Shown: positions 16,960-26,662 of the stretch, in pieces | Position numbering within the stretch: the first letter of the stretch is position 1 | Layout: each line of letters opens with the position of its first letter | Assembly (NCBI GenBank): GCA_021202275.1 | Contig: JAJQDI010000018.1 | Span: 202,516-266,515 of the forward strand | Source of the DNA: Bacteroides sp. | Lineage (GTDB): Bacteria > Bacteroidota > Bacteroidia > Bacteroidales > Bacteroidaceae | Length of the DNA stretch: 64,000 nt | Direction of reading: 5' to 3' | Notes under the pieces: model-generated | The model's input: only the letters and a program-made list of their open reading frames with translations | The model's database searches: none | Told to the model about the DNA's origin: nothing | Made by a program: the position numbers and the translations under genes

Positions 16960-18561
16960 TTATTTTTGTCCGAACGCTCCGAAATACGAAGCCGGTTTCG
17001 GAGAGGTATATGTTTTTCCGTTTACTGTGATCCCGGTAGAAGCAAAGTAGGGAGTGAAATCCGTATGGGCTCCGCTCAGCGCGGGTGAACCGGCTTCGAG
17101 GTGGAAATCCCAGGACGCGTCGTAGGTATAGCTCAGCAACGGGTTGGTGTTGAAGGGGAAGTTGGCAAACAGCGGATCGTTGTCACCCGCGGCCGTACCC
17201 GCTTTGTCGTTCGCTCCGTATACCACATCCTGTACATGGGGTTTGAAACCGTCGTAGGCTGTAACGGTACCGTTGGCGATATGCTGAGGTACCGTACTTT
17301 CCTGGGTACCGGAAGCGTAGAAATTGTAGTCGATCCTGCTGTTGAGATCGGGCCCTTCGGTGGCATCCACTCCGAATCCGGGAGCTTTGGCGCCAAACAT
17401 ACAGTTGACTATCAGGTTATTATAGATATGGATCAGACATCCGGCTTCTCCCCAGATACATCCGCCTTTGGGTTTGCTGGGGTCGCGGCGCCATCCGGTA
17501 TTGACTACGGTATTGTTGTAGCCATGGATCTGTGCCTGAAAACGTTCTCCACCGTCGGCACCGGCATTGGAAAGTTTCAGCGCGTTGGTGTTGGCACTGT
17601 ACACCAAGTTGAAGGCAGCATCTACCTTGCAACCGGCCTTCACATTGATGGCCTCGCCACCGGCTTCACCCACCGCATAGAAAGTATTATAGGCAAAGAT
17701 ACAGCTACCGCCCTGTACATAGATCGCGTCTTCCCCGCAGTTGCGGAACACGCTGTTCCGGATCACATACTTTCCGGAAGGATTGTTGGTATTGAAAGCC
17801 ACCATTCCCTCACCTCCGGCAGGTTTGAAGAGTCCGCCCGTCACCGAAGGAGAAGAGAGTGTAGTGACCGCTCCTGTATATTCAACGATCACATGCTCCA
17901 ATAGGATCTCTTCGCAGGTCTCACTACCGATGATGCCTCCCCAGAGACGTGCAAAGGTATTGGCTGTGGTGCGTTCACCCGCAGGAACGGAGATCAGGAT
18001 GGGTGCCTCTTCGGTTCCCTGCGCATAGAGATTGCCCCGGACAATGATCTCTATCTTGGTATCGTTGGCATCCTGTCCGGCCGTGCTGACGATCACTTCC
18101 ACCCCCTCTTCAATGGTCAGGGATTTGCCGGCAGGGACATACAGATGTCCGGTGACATGGACCACGGTATATTTTTCCCAGGTTCCGGACACCTCACCAC
18201 TGACCGACACCGGATCGTTGAGGGAGACCGTAACGGAACAAGTGGATGTTTCTCCTCCCTCTTCCGATACGGCTGTGAGGATGGCCGAACCGGGTTTGAT
18301 GGCTGTAACAAACCCCTGCGAGGAGACGGTAGCCACCTCTTCGTCGGAAGATTCCCACGTCAGCCGCTGATTGGTGGCGTTGGCAGGAAAGAACTCTACA
18401 GAAAGTTCCTGGGTAGCACCCGGTTTCAGGGTCACGGAACTCGGGGTCACCGAGATCTGTCTGACAGCCACATCGCCGCCGTTGTCGTCGTCGCTACACG
18501 CGGTGAAAGAGAGAAAAAGCCCGAAAAGCAAAAGGATAGGAAAAATGTTTTTTGTTTTCAT
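16960..18561 (-). CDS. Lipoprotein with BIG2 domain and parallel beta-helix
   Basis: A 533-residue lipoprotein; the signal peptide ends in a lipobox (SFTACSDDDNGG, Cys22) with the acidic run typical of surface-exposed Bacteroidota lipoproteins. Residues about 33-115 form a bacterial Ig-like (BIG2) domain (ISVTPSSVTLKPGATQEL, WESSDEEVATVSSQG). Residues about 130-480 show right-handed beta-helix features: repeated short strands with Asn/Gly turns such as YVIRNSVFRNCGEDAIYVQG, FAYNTFYAV and IHIYNNLIVNCMFGAKAPG. Such helices bind or cleave polysaccharides; no lyase active site can be assigned. The gene lies between a TonB-dependent receptor and a phosphatase on the same strand, so a surface ligand-binding role is plausible. 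Confidence 0.8.
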   Translation of the reverse strand: MKTKNIFPILLLFGLFLSFTACSDDDNGGDVAVRQISVTPSSVTLKPGATQELSVEFFPANATNQRLTWESSDEEVATVSSQGFVTAIKPGSAILTAVSEEGGETSTCSVTVSLNDPVSVSGEVSGTWEKYTVVHVTGHLYVPAGKSLTIEEGVEVIVSTAGQDANDTKIEIIVRGNLYAQGTEEAPILISVPAGERTTANTFARLWGGIIGSETCEEILLEHVIVEYTGAVTTLSSPSVTGGLFKPAGGEGMVAFNTNNPSGKYVIRNSVFRNCGEDAIYVQGGSCIFAYNTFYAVGEAGGEAINVKAGCKVDAAFNLVYSANTNALKLSNAGADGGERFQAQIHGYNNTVVNTGWRRDPSKPKGGCIWGEAGCLIHIYNNLIVNCMFGAKAPGFGVDATEGPDLNSRIDYNFYASGTQESTVPQHIANGTVTAYDGFKPHVQDVVYGANDKAGTAAGDNDPLFANFPFNTNPLLSYTYDASWDFHLEAGSPALSGAHTDFTPYFASTGITVNGKTYTSPKPASYFGAFGQK

Positions 18562-19050
18562 ATAAGTACTTGTTTGGGAATATTATTATTTTCTTCATTT
18601 TTTTGCTCCGTCAAGAGATTTACGATGGGACGAACCAACGGTCGACGAAGTCAACCGAAGATCGGCGTATCCAACCAGGCGGTCAGCGAAGGGATTTACG
18701 ATGTACGATTGAAAATACATCGCATAACATATGATTTACATATTTTCGCTACTCCATTTGTTGTACACCTCTTCACAGGATAAACTCACTCCGCTCAGAC
18801 AGCTCCTGCTCCCGGGTCGGCAAACATCTGTACTGCGCCTGACGCTGCAAGACCCAAGGCGACCCCACACTTCACCAAAAGCGTATTGCAGATGTTTGTG
18901 GCTGCGATTGATTTTTGTTAATCCCGAAGCCTTGCTGACCTTCTCTTGATTCCATCGACAACAGATTGCATACATTCCTTACAAGAGCATTTTAAATCGT
19001 AAATCGTAATTGACTTCGTCGACCGTTGGTTCAGTAAATCGTAAATCTCT
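18562..19050. other. Intergenic region with repeats and an imperfect inverted repeat
   Basis: It contains the second 68-bp repeat (18624-18691), an imperfect inverted repeat (CAAACATCTGTACTGCG at 18821-18837 against 18882-18899), and AATCGTAAATCGTAA pieces near 18990-19040 that also occur near 16895 and 16945. No supported gene. Confidence 0.5.
18624..18691 (+). repeat. AACCAACGGTCGACGAAGTC repeat, copy 2
   Basis: Direct copy of 16488-16557 with a few substitutions, 2.1 kb away. Both copies sit just outside the two ends of the beta-helix lipoprotein gene, which suggests insertion by recombination or spread of an intergenic repeat. Confidence 0.7.
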
Positions 19051-21834
19051 TTACAACTTATACTTCACTCCGACCTGGAACGTCTGTCCGTAGCGGTCTT
19101 TGCGCACCAATGTGCCACCGTTGTGTGTCTGATAGCCACCGGAGTCGTTTTTAAGTTTGATAAACTGCTTCATGGGCGAATTGATCAGGTTGGAGGCTTT
19201 GGCAAAGACGGTGATGCCGTATCTGAACTGTTTCTCTACCGAGGCATCCAGCTGGAAATAGCCGCTCTGCCAGATGTCGTTATCGAGGTAGCGGGCAATG
19301 GCATACAGCCGTTCACCGGTATAGGAACCTGCCAGTTGCGCGTCCCATCCACGCTTTCCGTCTTTATAGAGCAGCGAGAGGTTGGCCACGTGCATAGCCT
19401 GTCCGTTCAGCGGACGCTTCTGGTCGACGTGGGTGGTGACGATGTTTTCCGTTGCCTGAGGATCGGTATTCTCCACATAATACAGCTTGTCGGTAGTGAT
19501 GTTGGATTTTGTGAAGGTATAGTTGGCCTTGATACCGAACGCACGGAAGTATTTGGTCACATCCACCTCCAGGCCGTAATTAGTAGCATCTCCGAAATTG
19601 GTAGGCATATAGAAGGTACCCTGACCCTCGGTCACCATGCCAAACTCAATGGGGTCCAGTATCTTTTTGTAGAATACACCCACCAGCACCTGTTCCGAGG
19701 CACGCGGGAAATATTCGTAGCGGAGATCGACATTGTGTGCCACGGTGTGTTTCAGATCGGGATTGCCACGCTCCACAAAATCTTCGTTGATCACCCGGTA
19801 CGGTACGATCTCGAAAAAGCCGGGGCGGTTGATGGATTTGAAATAAGAAGCTCTCAGGTTGGTATGGTCTGTGAGGCTGTATTTCAGGTGGAGACTGGGC
19901 AGATAGTCGGTATATACCTGGCGGCCTTCATTCTCCACATCTTCGGTCGGATAGTTGAGGTCGTAGCCCTGGCGGGTATGCTCCACACGCAGTCCGGCCA
20001 CCACATTCCAGCTTCCCCAGGTGAGTTTGGATTGCAGGTATCCCGCTGCGATCTCTTCGCTGGCATCGTAGTTCAACGGGTTGCCCACGGCACCGTAGGG
20101 GTTGTATACAGTGAACTTTATGTCTGTATAGGTGTCCCAGTCTGTTCCCTGGATCAGGTTGTTTTGGCTGCCTTCCGGTTTGCTCTCGTCGTAGGGGCGG
20201 AAATCGTACTGGTTGAAGAAGTTGGTACGCTCTTTGCGGCGATACAACCCTCCGGCAGAGAAATCGGCATCTACACGGCCCACGCGGGTGAGGTAGTGCA
20301 GGTTAAGATAGCCCGCCCGGTCCTGGTCGGAGTTGCGCTCCCAACGCCGCTCGGCACCTCCCAGGGTGGTTACGGAGACTAAGTTCTGTACAAAATCGCG
20401 TACCGTGGTCACGGTATACACCGTGCTGTTGTCCGGTATTTCGTTGCTGGCTTTGGAGTAGACTCCGGACCAGTCCAGCAGCAAGGTGTTGTTAAAGAAA
20501 GAATGGGTCCCTTTCAGGGTACTGTTGAAGATCTCCTGTCTGGTATACCGGAAACGGGTATTGAAGGAGAGGTTGTAGTCTTCGGCTTCCGGGTTGTAGC
20601 CGATGCTCAAATCGGTGGTTTCGGTGTCACGCACCTGCGTATTCTCAAAGACCATATAGGCATTGTACCATTGCAGTTTGTGACGACGGGAGAAGGCATA
20701 ATCCAGTTTCCCGTGAACGGCGTAACGGGTCTGCTGCTCCGAGTAGGTACGATCGTTGCGGGCGGTGAGCACCGGCAGGTTGGAGGCATCGCTGGTAGCG
20801 GTTTTGGATTCGAAGTAGGTACTGTTGCTGCCGCGGTAGCTGTTCTGATAGCTTCCGGCGAGCATGATGCCCAGCCGGTCGCGGAACAACCGGTCGCCGT
20901 ATGAGAACCCGGCAAACAGGTTGGGAGACGGTTTGCTGCTCTTCAGATCAATAGCTGCCGAAGAGAAATCACGGGCCTGAGCAGCGTAATTCTCTCCGTA
21001 GACCTCGTAAGGGGATCTCTTATCTATTCCTTTGGAGTCGAACGAAAGGAAGTCCCGGTCGAAGAAAAGGGCGTTGTAGCCGGTGGAGGCATGAGCGGTA
21101 ACCTGCCGGCGCGAAGGGGCATCCTTCATCACCAGATTGATGGCACCTCCGATGCCGTCGCCTTCCATATCCGCTGTCAGGGCTTTGGAGACATCCAGCC
21201 GTTCGAGTAGTTCGGAAGGGAAAATGTCCAGCGGTACAAACCGGTTCTTATTGTCGGGACTGGGTATCTTGATACCGTTGACCAAAGTATAGTTGTAACG
21301 TTTGTCCATACCGCGCAGGATGGCGTATTGTCCGTCTCCGCTGCTGTTGCGCTCTACGGATACTCCGGATACGCGCTGGATCACATTGGCAACCGTCATG
21401 TCCGGTGAGATTTCAATGGCACGCGCGCTCACGATATTCATCACATTCATGGAGTTCTTTTCCAGGGTACGGGCACCGTTGTCGGTCCCTCCCGAATTCA
21501 CTCCGTATACCACTACTTCATCCAGCAGTTGCGCATCGGGCTCCAACAGGATCGTCAGCCGGTTGTCGGAAGCATTTTCTATTTTTACGATGGCTGTCTT
21601 ATAGCCGATGTAGCTGCAATTCAATGTTACCGGAAGTTGCTCCAGATCGCTGAAAACGAAACTTCCATCCAACCCGGACACCGTTCCTCTGGCAGGGAGT
21701 TCACCGACCTGAATGGTAGCACCAATAATTTCTTCTTGTGTTTTGGCATCAATCACTACCCCTTTGACCGGAGTAGCCGCGAAAGCGAAAAGAGGAGAAA
21801 TAAGAGAAAGAATAGTAATGAAATAAAGTTTCAT
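19051..21834 (-). CDS. TonB-dependent outer-membrane receptor
   Basis: A 927-residue receptor with signal peptide MKLYFITILSLISPLFAFA. A carboxypeptidase-regulatory-like domain (about 22-98, KGVVIDAKTQEEIIGATI) precedes a TonB box-like region (LDEVVVYG), the plug (about 120-240: VSGVSVERNSSGDGQYAILRG, LLERLDVSKAL, GGAINLVMK) and a beta-barrel ending in FQVGVKYKL, the aromatic end expected for BAM recognition. The plug resembles the long TIGR01782-type receptors rather than SusC, and no SusD partner is present. It is transcribed toward the beta-helix lipoprotein and phosphatase. The imported ligand is unknown; an organophosphate or a bound glycan are guesses. Confidence 0.9.
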   Translation of the reverse strand: MKLYFITILSLISPLFAFAATPVKGVVIDAKTQEEIIGATIQVGELPARGTVSGLDGSFVFSDLEQLPVTLNCSYIGYKTAIVKIENASDNRLTILLEPDAQLLDEVVVYGVNSGGTDNGARTLEKNSMNVMNIVSARAIEISPDMTVANVIQRVSGVSVERNSSGDGQYAILRGMDKRYNYTLVNGIKIPSPDNKNRFVPLDIFPSELLERLDVSKALTADMEGDGIGGAINLVMKDAPSRRQVTAHASTGYNALFFDRDFLSFDSKGIDKRSPYEVYGENYAAQARDFSSAAIDLKSSKPSPNLFAGFSYGDRLFRDRLGIMLAGSYQNSYRGSNSTYFESKTATSDASNLPVLTARNDRTYSEQQTRYAVHGKLDYAFSRRHKLQWYNAYMVFENTQVRDTETTDLSIGYNPEAEDYNLSFNTRFRYTRQEIFNSTLKGTHSFFNNTLLLDWSGVYSKASNEIPDNSTVYTVTTVRDFVQNLVSVTTLGGAERRWERNSDQDRAGYLNLHYLTRVGRVDADFSAGGLYRRKERTNFFNQYDFRPYDESKPEGSQNNLIQGTDWDTYTDIKFTVYNPYGAVGNPLNYDASEEIAAGYLQSKLTWGSWNVVAGLRVEHTRQGYDLNYPTEDVENEGRQVYTDYLPSLHLKYSLTDHTNLRASYFKSINRPGFFEIVPYRVINEDFVERGNPDLKHTVAHNVDLRYEYFPRASEQVLVGVFYKKILDPIEFGMVTEGQGTFYMPTNFGDATNYGLEVDVTKYFRAFGIKANYTFTKSNITTDKLYYVENTDPQATENIVTTHVDQKRPLNGQAMHVANLSLLYKDGKRGWDAQLAGSYTGERLYAIARYLDNDIWQSGYFQLDASVEKQFRYGITVFAKASNLINSPMKQFIKLKNDSGGYQTHNGGTLVRKDRYGQTFQVGVKYKL

Positions 21835-21857
21835 GTATATCTGGTTTTATCTGACCG

Positions 21858-21865
21858 CAAAAGTA
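21858..21865 (-). promoter_or_regulatory. -7 promoter box for the TonB-dependent receptor
   Basis: TACTTTTG on the minus strand fits the Bacteroidota -7 consensus TAnnTTTG and lies 24 bp upstream of the receptor ATG at 21834. The -33 region is weak. Confidence 0.5.
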
Positions 21866-22404
21866 GAGGGTGTATGTTACAGATGTGCTTCCGGAAAATG
21901 AAGAAACCATGAAGGAGAGTTTACAGAAATGTTTCAGGAAATTGCCCTTTTGAAAGAACGTATCAATAATTACCTGTACTTCTCAATTACTTCCTCTGTA
22001 CTGCATGAATACGTTTCTGGTTATATAAGCAGATCTGAGAGACGTCTGTTCTTTCATATATTTATAAAATATATAAATCACCTTAGCATAGCTAAAATAA
22101 ACTTTGCCCTGCATGTGGCTTTCTATCTATTTGAAGAATATAAGATGCAATGCGTACAAAATTCCGGATGAAGTGGTTCTTTACCTCTTACCTTTCACTA
22201 TATTTGCAGAATATAGGATGCGGTTCGGACAAAGTTTCAAACAAGTTTGACCTTTGCCTCTTACCTTTCACTATATTTGCAGCATACAGGATGTGTATCA
22301 GATAGAGAAGTGCAAACTTTCTGCAACGTTTGACTTTCGGCATACTCATAAAGATCGCTTTCTGATATTCCTGAAAAAACACATTTATACAGAATTTTAC
22401 TGAA
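21866..22404. other. Intergenic region with duplicated promoter-like segment
   Basis: Divergent spacer between the receptor and the WG-repeat gene. It carries a 37-bp direct repeat, listed separately, that contains TATATTTG boxes. No gene is visible. Confidence 0.5.
22184..22293 (+). repeat. Direct repeat with TATATTTG promoter boxes
   Basis: A 37-bp sequence starting CCTCTTACCTTTCACTATAT occurs at 22184-22220 and 22257-22293 with two mismatches, a 73-bp period. Each copy holds TATATTTG (22199-22206, 22272-22279), a match to the -7 consensus. The second has TTTG upstream at 22246-22249. They point toward the gene at 22405 and would leave a 5' leader of about 115 nt. Confidence 0.55.
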
Positions 22405-23977
22405 ATGAGAAAGATAATCCGGACCATTATATGTATGGCATTTGCCCTGCCTGTTGTCCACCTTTCCGCACAACTTTCCGATAGGGATGCCTTCGCTATG
22501 GAGGCCAAATGGAAGGCCTTCCCCCCCCATAGGGAACGTAAGCATAAAGAATAACCTGGCCACTTCATCCCTCTCCCTTCCCCGGTCTGTTCTCGCAGAT
22601 AGCTTGCATGCATATACGAAAGGACAACTGGAATTCGGTCAGCAGGTCACATTTGACAGATATACCTATTCAACTATATCTTTACCGGGCCTCGTATCGC
22701 CCGGAGGGATCCATCTGTTGGATAATGGACTGAATTACTCCACCCTACAGCCGCGGTTGGAAATAAGAGCCCTCTATTCCGAAGGAAAAGCATGGCCTCT
22801 TGTGATCCACGATCCTGGTACAGAGTCCTCTGAAGCAAAGAGATTCACTATTAACAGTTACGGCCATATCCTTACGAAACCTGAAAACCGCGTGGATAGT
22901 ATGGAGGTTGCTTATACATATACTTTCTGCACGGAAGCAGAAACAATCGCTCTCTCCCCCCAGAACCCGGTTTATCAGAAAGAGGAGGAGACGATACGTC
23001 TGATCCGTACAGAAGATAACCGGATCGAAATAAAAGTAAGCTACCCGGCTTTCGAACGCATCGTACGCATAGAAAGTAAGAATTCAAAAAACAAACGTAT
23101 GGCATCTGATCTGATCTGGACTTCAGGCTATATTTCCAAAGAATTGGTAAAGTTATACACCGATATGGAGTCGACAGATTGGGTACGGGGCGCAATCACT
23201 GACCCGGATAAAGAAGACGAGGGATATATGGGCTATCCCATGACAGCGAACTTCCCTTCCCCTCCCTCTGAAATACAGCTGTTTTTATCTACCCGGACAG
23301 ATTCCATATCGGGAACCCTGATGGTCTATCCGGCACAGGATGTGGAAGAAGAACAGGAGATAGGTGTGTTCAACAGATCCGGCAAAGCCGGGGTTATAAA
23401 CAGCCGGGGAAAGGTATTGATCGAGCCTTCTTATCACAGTCTGGAATATATAGGAGGAATTATGTTTTATGGCCAACCGGAGGAAGATGCGCATGCAGAG
23501 CTACTGAAACTGGATCTGTCCGGGCAAACACTTGGGCCGGTGGGCTATACGTACGACAAACCCAGCAGTTGGTCCGACCCTTGCGAAGGGCAAATCAAAG
23601 TCTATGAATACCTGGAAGAGCCTCATACCGATTCCTTCATCCGATACGGGGTGATCGATGTTCAGGGGAATACGATCGTCCCGGTGATCTATGACCGGGT
23701 GGTTACCTGTGCGTTTGACAGCCAACTCATCCTCGTGCGTCAATACGAGAACGGATCTAAATACCGTAGTCTGGATGGGCTTTACAACAGCCGGGGAGAG
23801 CAATTACTACCTGTGAAGTATGAAACGATCGATCGGGTAGATTTTTATCTCTTCGAGGCCTGTACAACAGAGGATCAGGATCCCGAATTCTATCAGTATG
23901 ATCCCGTCGCGCAGCAGTTGACCCCTATCGGAAGGGAGTGGGTGGAACATGAGATTTCCGCTCCGGAAAGGGAATAG
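22405..23977 (+). pseudogene. Secreted WG-repeat protein, frameshifted at a C8 tract
   Basis: The ATG at 22405 starts a good signal peptide (MRKIIRTIICMAFALPVVHL SAQ), but the frame stops after 49 codons. A C8 run at 22521-22528 causes this: with C7 the signal peptide would join the long open frame through AFPPIGNVSIKNNLATSSLS. That frame runs to 23977 and gives a protein of about 524 residues. The C-terminal half has WG/KWG-type repeats (GVFNRSGKAGVINSRGKVLI, YGVIDVQGNTIVPVIYDRV, GLYNSRGEQLLPVKYETI), which form beta-propeller-like or ligand-binding structures of unknown role. The tract is a candidate on/off phase-variation switch. The current reading is off. Confidence 0.8.
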
Positions 23978-24091
23978 AAGGGTAGGGTCGGATTGACTGT
24001 CAGCATCATTGGCGACAAACCATTCCCTGTTGTTATTTCTTCTTTATGGGGCTATGGCTCAGTGTATATGCTTCCCGACCGGATATTCCTG

Positions 24092-24895
24092 CTAAGGGAT
24101 ATGCAAAGGATATTTTTCCCAGGGGCTGCGGGAGTGGAACAGCGCTTTGTGAGCCAGGGAAAGAATACTCTCGTAGGAAAACGTAGAACCTCCCCACATG
24201 CCCCGGCCGATCACATAGGATGTAGCGAAACTCTGCCAGTCCGGAAAAACAGACTTTACCTGTTCATACATCTTTTCGATATAATACCAGGCTTCCGCTT
24301 CGGACAGGAAACCCTGCTCGTAAGACATACGCACCAGGCTGACCAACCGGGAAGCGTCCCAGGCCAGGATGCCCCGATCCAGATTCTCATCGGTATACGG
24401 AAACAGATCATCCTCTGCCGATTCAGCCATACATTCTGCCAGGTTGGAAGCGAACTCGGCCAGTTCCGCACCGTTGATATTCTCCCCCATGATCACCCGG
24501 ATACACTCCGGCAGACCGGGGTATTTTCTGATGTAGTGCAGTACGGAGGGATAGACAGCGCGGTTGCCACAATAGAGCAGCCATTCCGTGACTTCGCGGG
24601 CACTCTCCGGATCTGCCACCCCCCAGTGCTCCTGTAAGCCCACAGCCGTACGTTGAACGGGCACACCCGTCACCAGAGAATCTGTATAGGCACCGATCTG
24701 TTCGCTATTGATCAGACCCATATTCAGTGCCCGCATCCTGTCCGCAGTTACAGAGCTGTCCGTACCCGGATGTGTGCGGAAGGCCCGTCTGCTACTGATG
24801 CGTAACAAGCGACGGAAATGAGGTATCCAAACGAACCAACTCAATAATATAATAATAAGAACCAGGTACGCATACCCGGGTAAACTTGTGCTCAT
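24092..24895 (-). CDS. DUF1266 family protein with N-terminal membrane anchor
   Basis: A 267-residue protein. A transmembrane helix at about residues 9-25 (AYLVLIIILLSWFVWI) suggests a membrane anchor with the domain in the cytoplasm. The rest fits DUF1266: an EHWGVADPESAREVTEWLL segment, the AWDASRLVSLVRMSYEQGFL segment, SEAEAWYYIEKM and the closing YVIGRGMWGG. The function of DUF1266 is not known to me; related proteins occur in scattered accessory loci. It converges on the WG-repeat gene, with 114 bp between stops. Confidence 0.75.
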   Translation of the reverse strand: MSTSLPGYAYLVLIIILLSWFVWIPHFRRLLRISSRRAFRTHPGTDSSVTADRMRALNMGLINSEQIGAYTDSLVTGVPVQRTAVGLQEHWGVADPESAREVTEWLLYCGNRAVYPSVLHYIRKYPGLPECIRVIMGENINGAELAEFASNLAECMAESAEDDLFPYTDENLDRGILAWDASRLVSLVRMSYEQGFLSEAEAWYYIEKMYEQVKSVFPDWQSFATSYVIGRGMWGGSTFSYESILSLAHKALFHSRSPWEKYPLHIP

Positions 24896-25645
24896 ACGTA
24901 TGCTTCTTTAGCTTCCGGTAAGTTCCGTGCCTGAAAGTCTCTATACCCTCACGCAGTCGGGGCATACTCTATCTGTGTAGTCTGTATATCCGGAAGAAGT
25001 TACAATCTCCCCTACTCCCCGCAAATTTAATTCAATTCTGACAAGTTCCAACTAAGCCTGTATGTATTTCTATCTCTTTTCTACGAGTGGAGTACACCCC
25101 CGGAGGGTTACAGTCGTTCACGATTCTATGCTTATCTGATGAAACCTGGTTCTTTCAGGGTGGTTCGTAAATAAGATCTCTCAGAACATAGATCTAAGAC
25201 CCTATTAGATATTGGATCTAAATCTGGTAAAAGAGTTTTTTGAATCCGGAACAGAGAGCCACCATATAGTAGTCTTATTTGAAAGTATACGTGTGATGGC
25301 AGACAACACTGTAGGCTGCAAAGACCTTAAAGAAGATGAAGATCTCTCTTTATCCAGATCTGATGCTATGGGGTTGTCTACCCATGTGTATAATCCATGT
25401 GAAGTTGGTAAATGGATAGTAGAGCTCTCAAAGGTCCAAAGAGATATTAAATATAATACGAAAGTATACCCTGCACAAAAAGGAGGAATTATTTGAATAC
25501 TTCTGTGTCTACATGAAAAGAAAATAGGATATTTGATTTGAATAGATACAGGGCGGAGGAATTATCTCTCCGCATTTTTATATCCTATGGCGAAATAAAA
25601 CTGCGCTATACTTTTTTACTTTCGTGTATACATAAAAATAATAAG
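24896..25645. other. AT-rich gap with one weak open frame
   Basis: A 750-bp gap in which composition turns AT-rich. An open frame at 25212-25496 (TTG start, 94 codons) matches nothing I know and may be a remnant of the eCIS-core region. No promoter or repeat stands out. Confidence 0.4.
25212..25496 (+). CDS. Possible small hypothetical protein
   Basis: Ninety-four codons from a TTG start, beginning MDLNLVKEFFESG. It is soluble and acidic with no signal, membrane helix or familiar motif. The composition resembles the neighbouring AT-rich gene and it is on the same strand, 149 bp before the eCIS-core gene. It may be a gene remnant. Low confidence that it is translated. Confidence 0.3.
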   Translation: MDLNLVKEFFESGTESHHIVVLFESIRVMADNTVGCKDLKEDEDLSLSRSDAMGLSTHVYNPCEVGKWIVELSKVQRDIKYNTKVYPAQKGGII

Positions 25646-26575
25646 ATGAGAAGTTACAACAAAAAATCCCAGAACAAAAGCCATGCTATGCAACCCCATC
25701 CACAGCATGAAGGAAAGCAGGCATCCATAGAGACCATCTTACAAAGATATGCAACACATACCTTACCAGGAAAAGAGGTTGGAGTGATACAACAAAAGAG
25801 TCTGGCAGACGAGGAGGAACCTATTCAACAAAAAACGGAGAATAGAACAGGATTACCTGATGATCTGAAAGCTGGCGTTGAGAATCTTTCCGGTTATAGC
25901 ATGGATGATGTACGGGTACATTATAATTCGGATAAGCCGGCTCAATTACAAGCATTAGCTTATACACAGGGAACGGATATACATGTAGCTCCCGGACAGG
26001 AGAAACATTTGCCCCATGAAGCATGGCATGTGGTACAACAGAAACAAGGTAGAGTACAGCCTACTATGCAAATGCGAGGAATACAGCTGAATGATAATGA
26101 AGAGTTGGAAAAAGAGGCAGATAAAAATGCAGAAAGCCTTATACAAAGGAAAAGTAATCATCCAATAAATGAAAAAGTAGTTCATAGCAATGCTATTCAA
26201 ACCAAGAAAATAGTACAAAGATTTAAAGACAATAAAGGATATATATATTGGTATGGACGTAATTTTAGAAATAATCATCTTACAGATTTGACTGGAAATG
26301 AGCTTAGAGCAGAAACAATACGTAGATCCAACTGGAATAAACATATTGAAACGTTGATTAACCGAAAAAGCCTTGAGAATAGCTTTGCAAGCGGAGATTT
26401 CACTATAAGGTATATAACTGATAAAAGAGCAGCATTTGAGGTTAATGTCATTGCTGGAACATGCTCGTGGAGACATTATGAAAGTGTTGATTGTGTAGTC
26501 GTACATGCTTATTGTGAAAATGCAAAAGATGCAATGTACAATTATTATATAACACATTTAAGTTCGTCTCAGTAA
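25646..26575 (+). CDS. eCIS-core (DUF4157) domain protein with unknown C-terminal domain
   Basis: A 309-residue protein from ATG 25646; an upstream in-frame start gives a non-family extension. Residues about 68-165 are a DUF4157/eCIS-core domain: GLPDDLKAGVENLSGYSMDD, VRVHYNSDKPAQLQALAYTQ, GTDIHVAPGQEKHLPHEAWH. HEAWH (124-128) is the HExxH zinc-protease-like signature. This domain marks cargo or toxins of extracellular contractile injection systems and related polymorphic toxins. The flanking glutamine-rich IQQK/IQRK/VQRF segments are typical of these proteins. The C-terminal 110 residues (from KGYIYWYGRNFRNN) resemble nothing I know and may be the effector. No eCIS structural genes or immunity gene are in the window. 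Confidence 0.8.
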   Translation: MRSYNKKSQNKSHAMQPHPQHEGKQASIETILQRYATHTLPGKEVGVIQQKSLADEEEPIQQKTENRTGLPDDLKAGVENLSGYSMDDVRVHYNSDKPAQLQALAYTQGTDIHVAPGQEKHLPHEAWHVVQQKQGRVQPTMQMRGIQLNDNEELEKEADKNAESLIQRKSNHPINEKVVHSNAIQTKKIVQRFKDNKGYIYWYGRNFRNNHLTDLTGNELRAETIRRSNWNKHIETLINRKSLENSFASGDFTIRYITDKRAAFEVNVIAGTCSWRHYESVDCVVVHAYCENAKDAMYNYYITHLSSSQ

Positions 26576-26662
26576 GTTATTCTAAATAACAGCATCTTTA
26601 ATATTTCCATATCCCTTTTACATATTGTTATAAATCATTCATAACTAAAATAGAACATTTAT

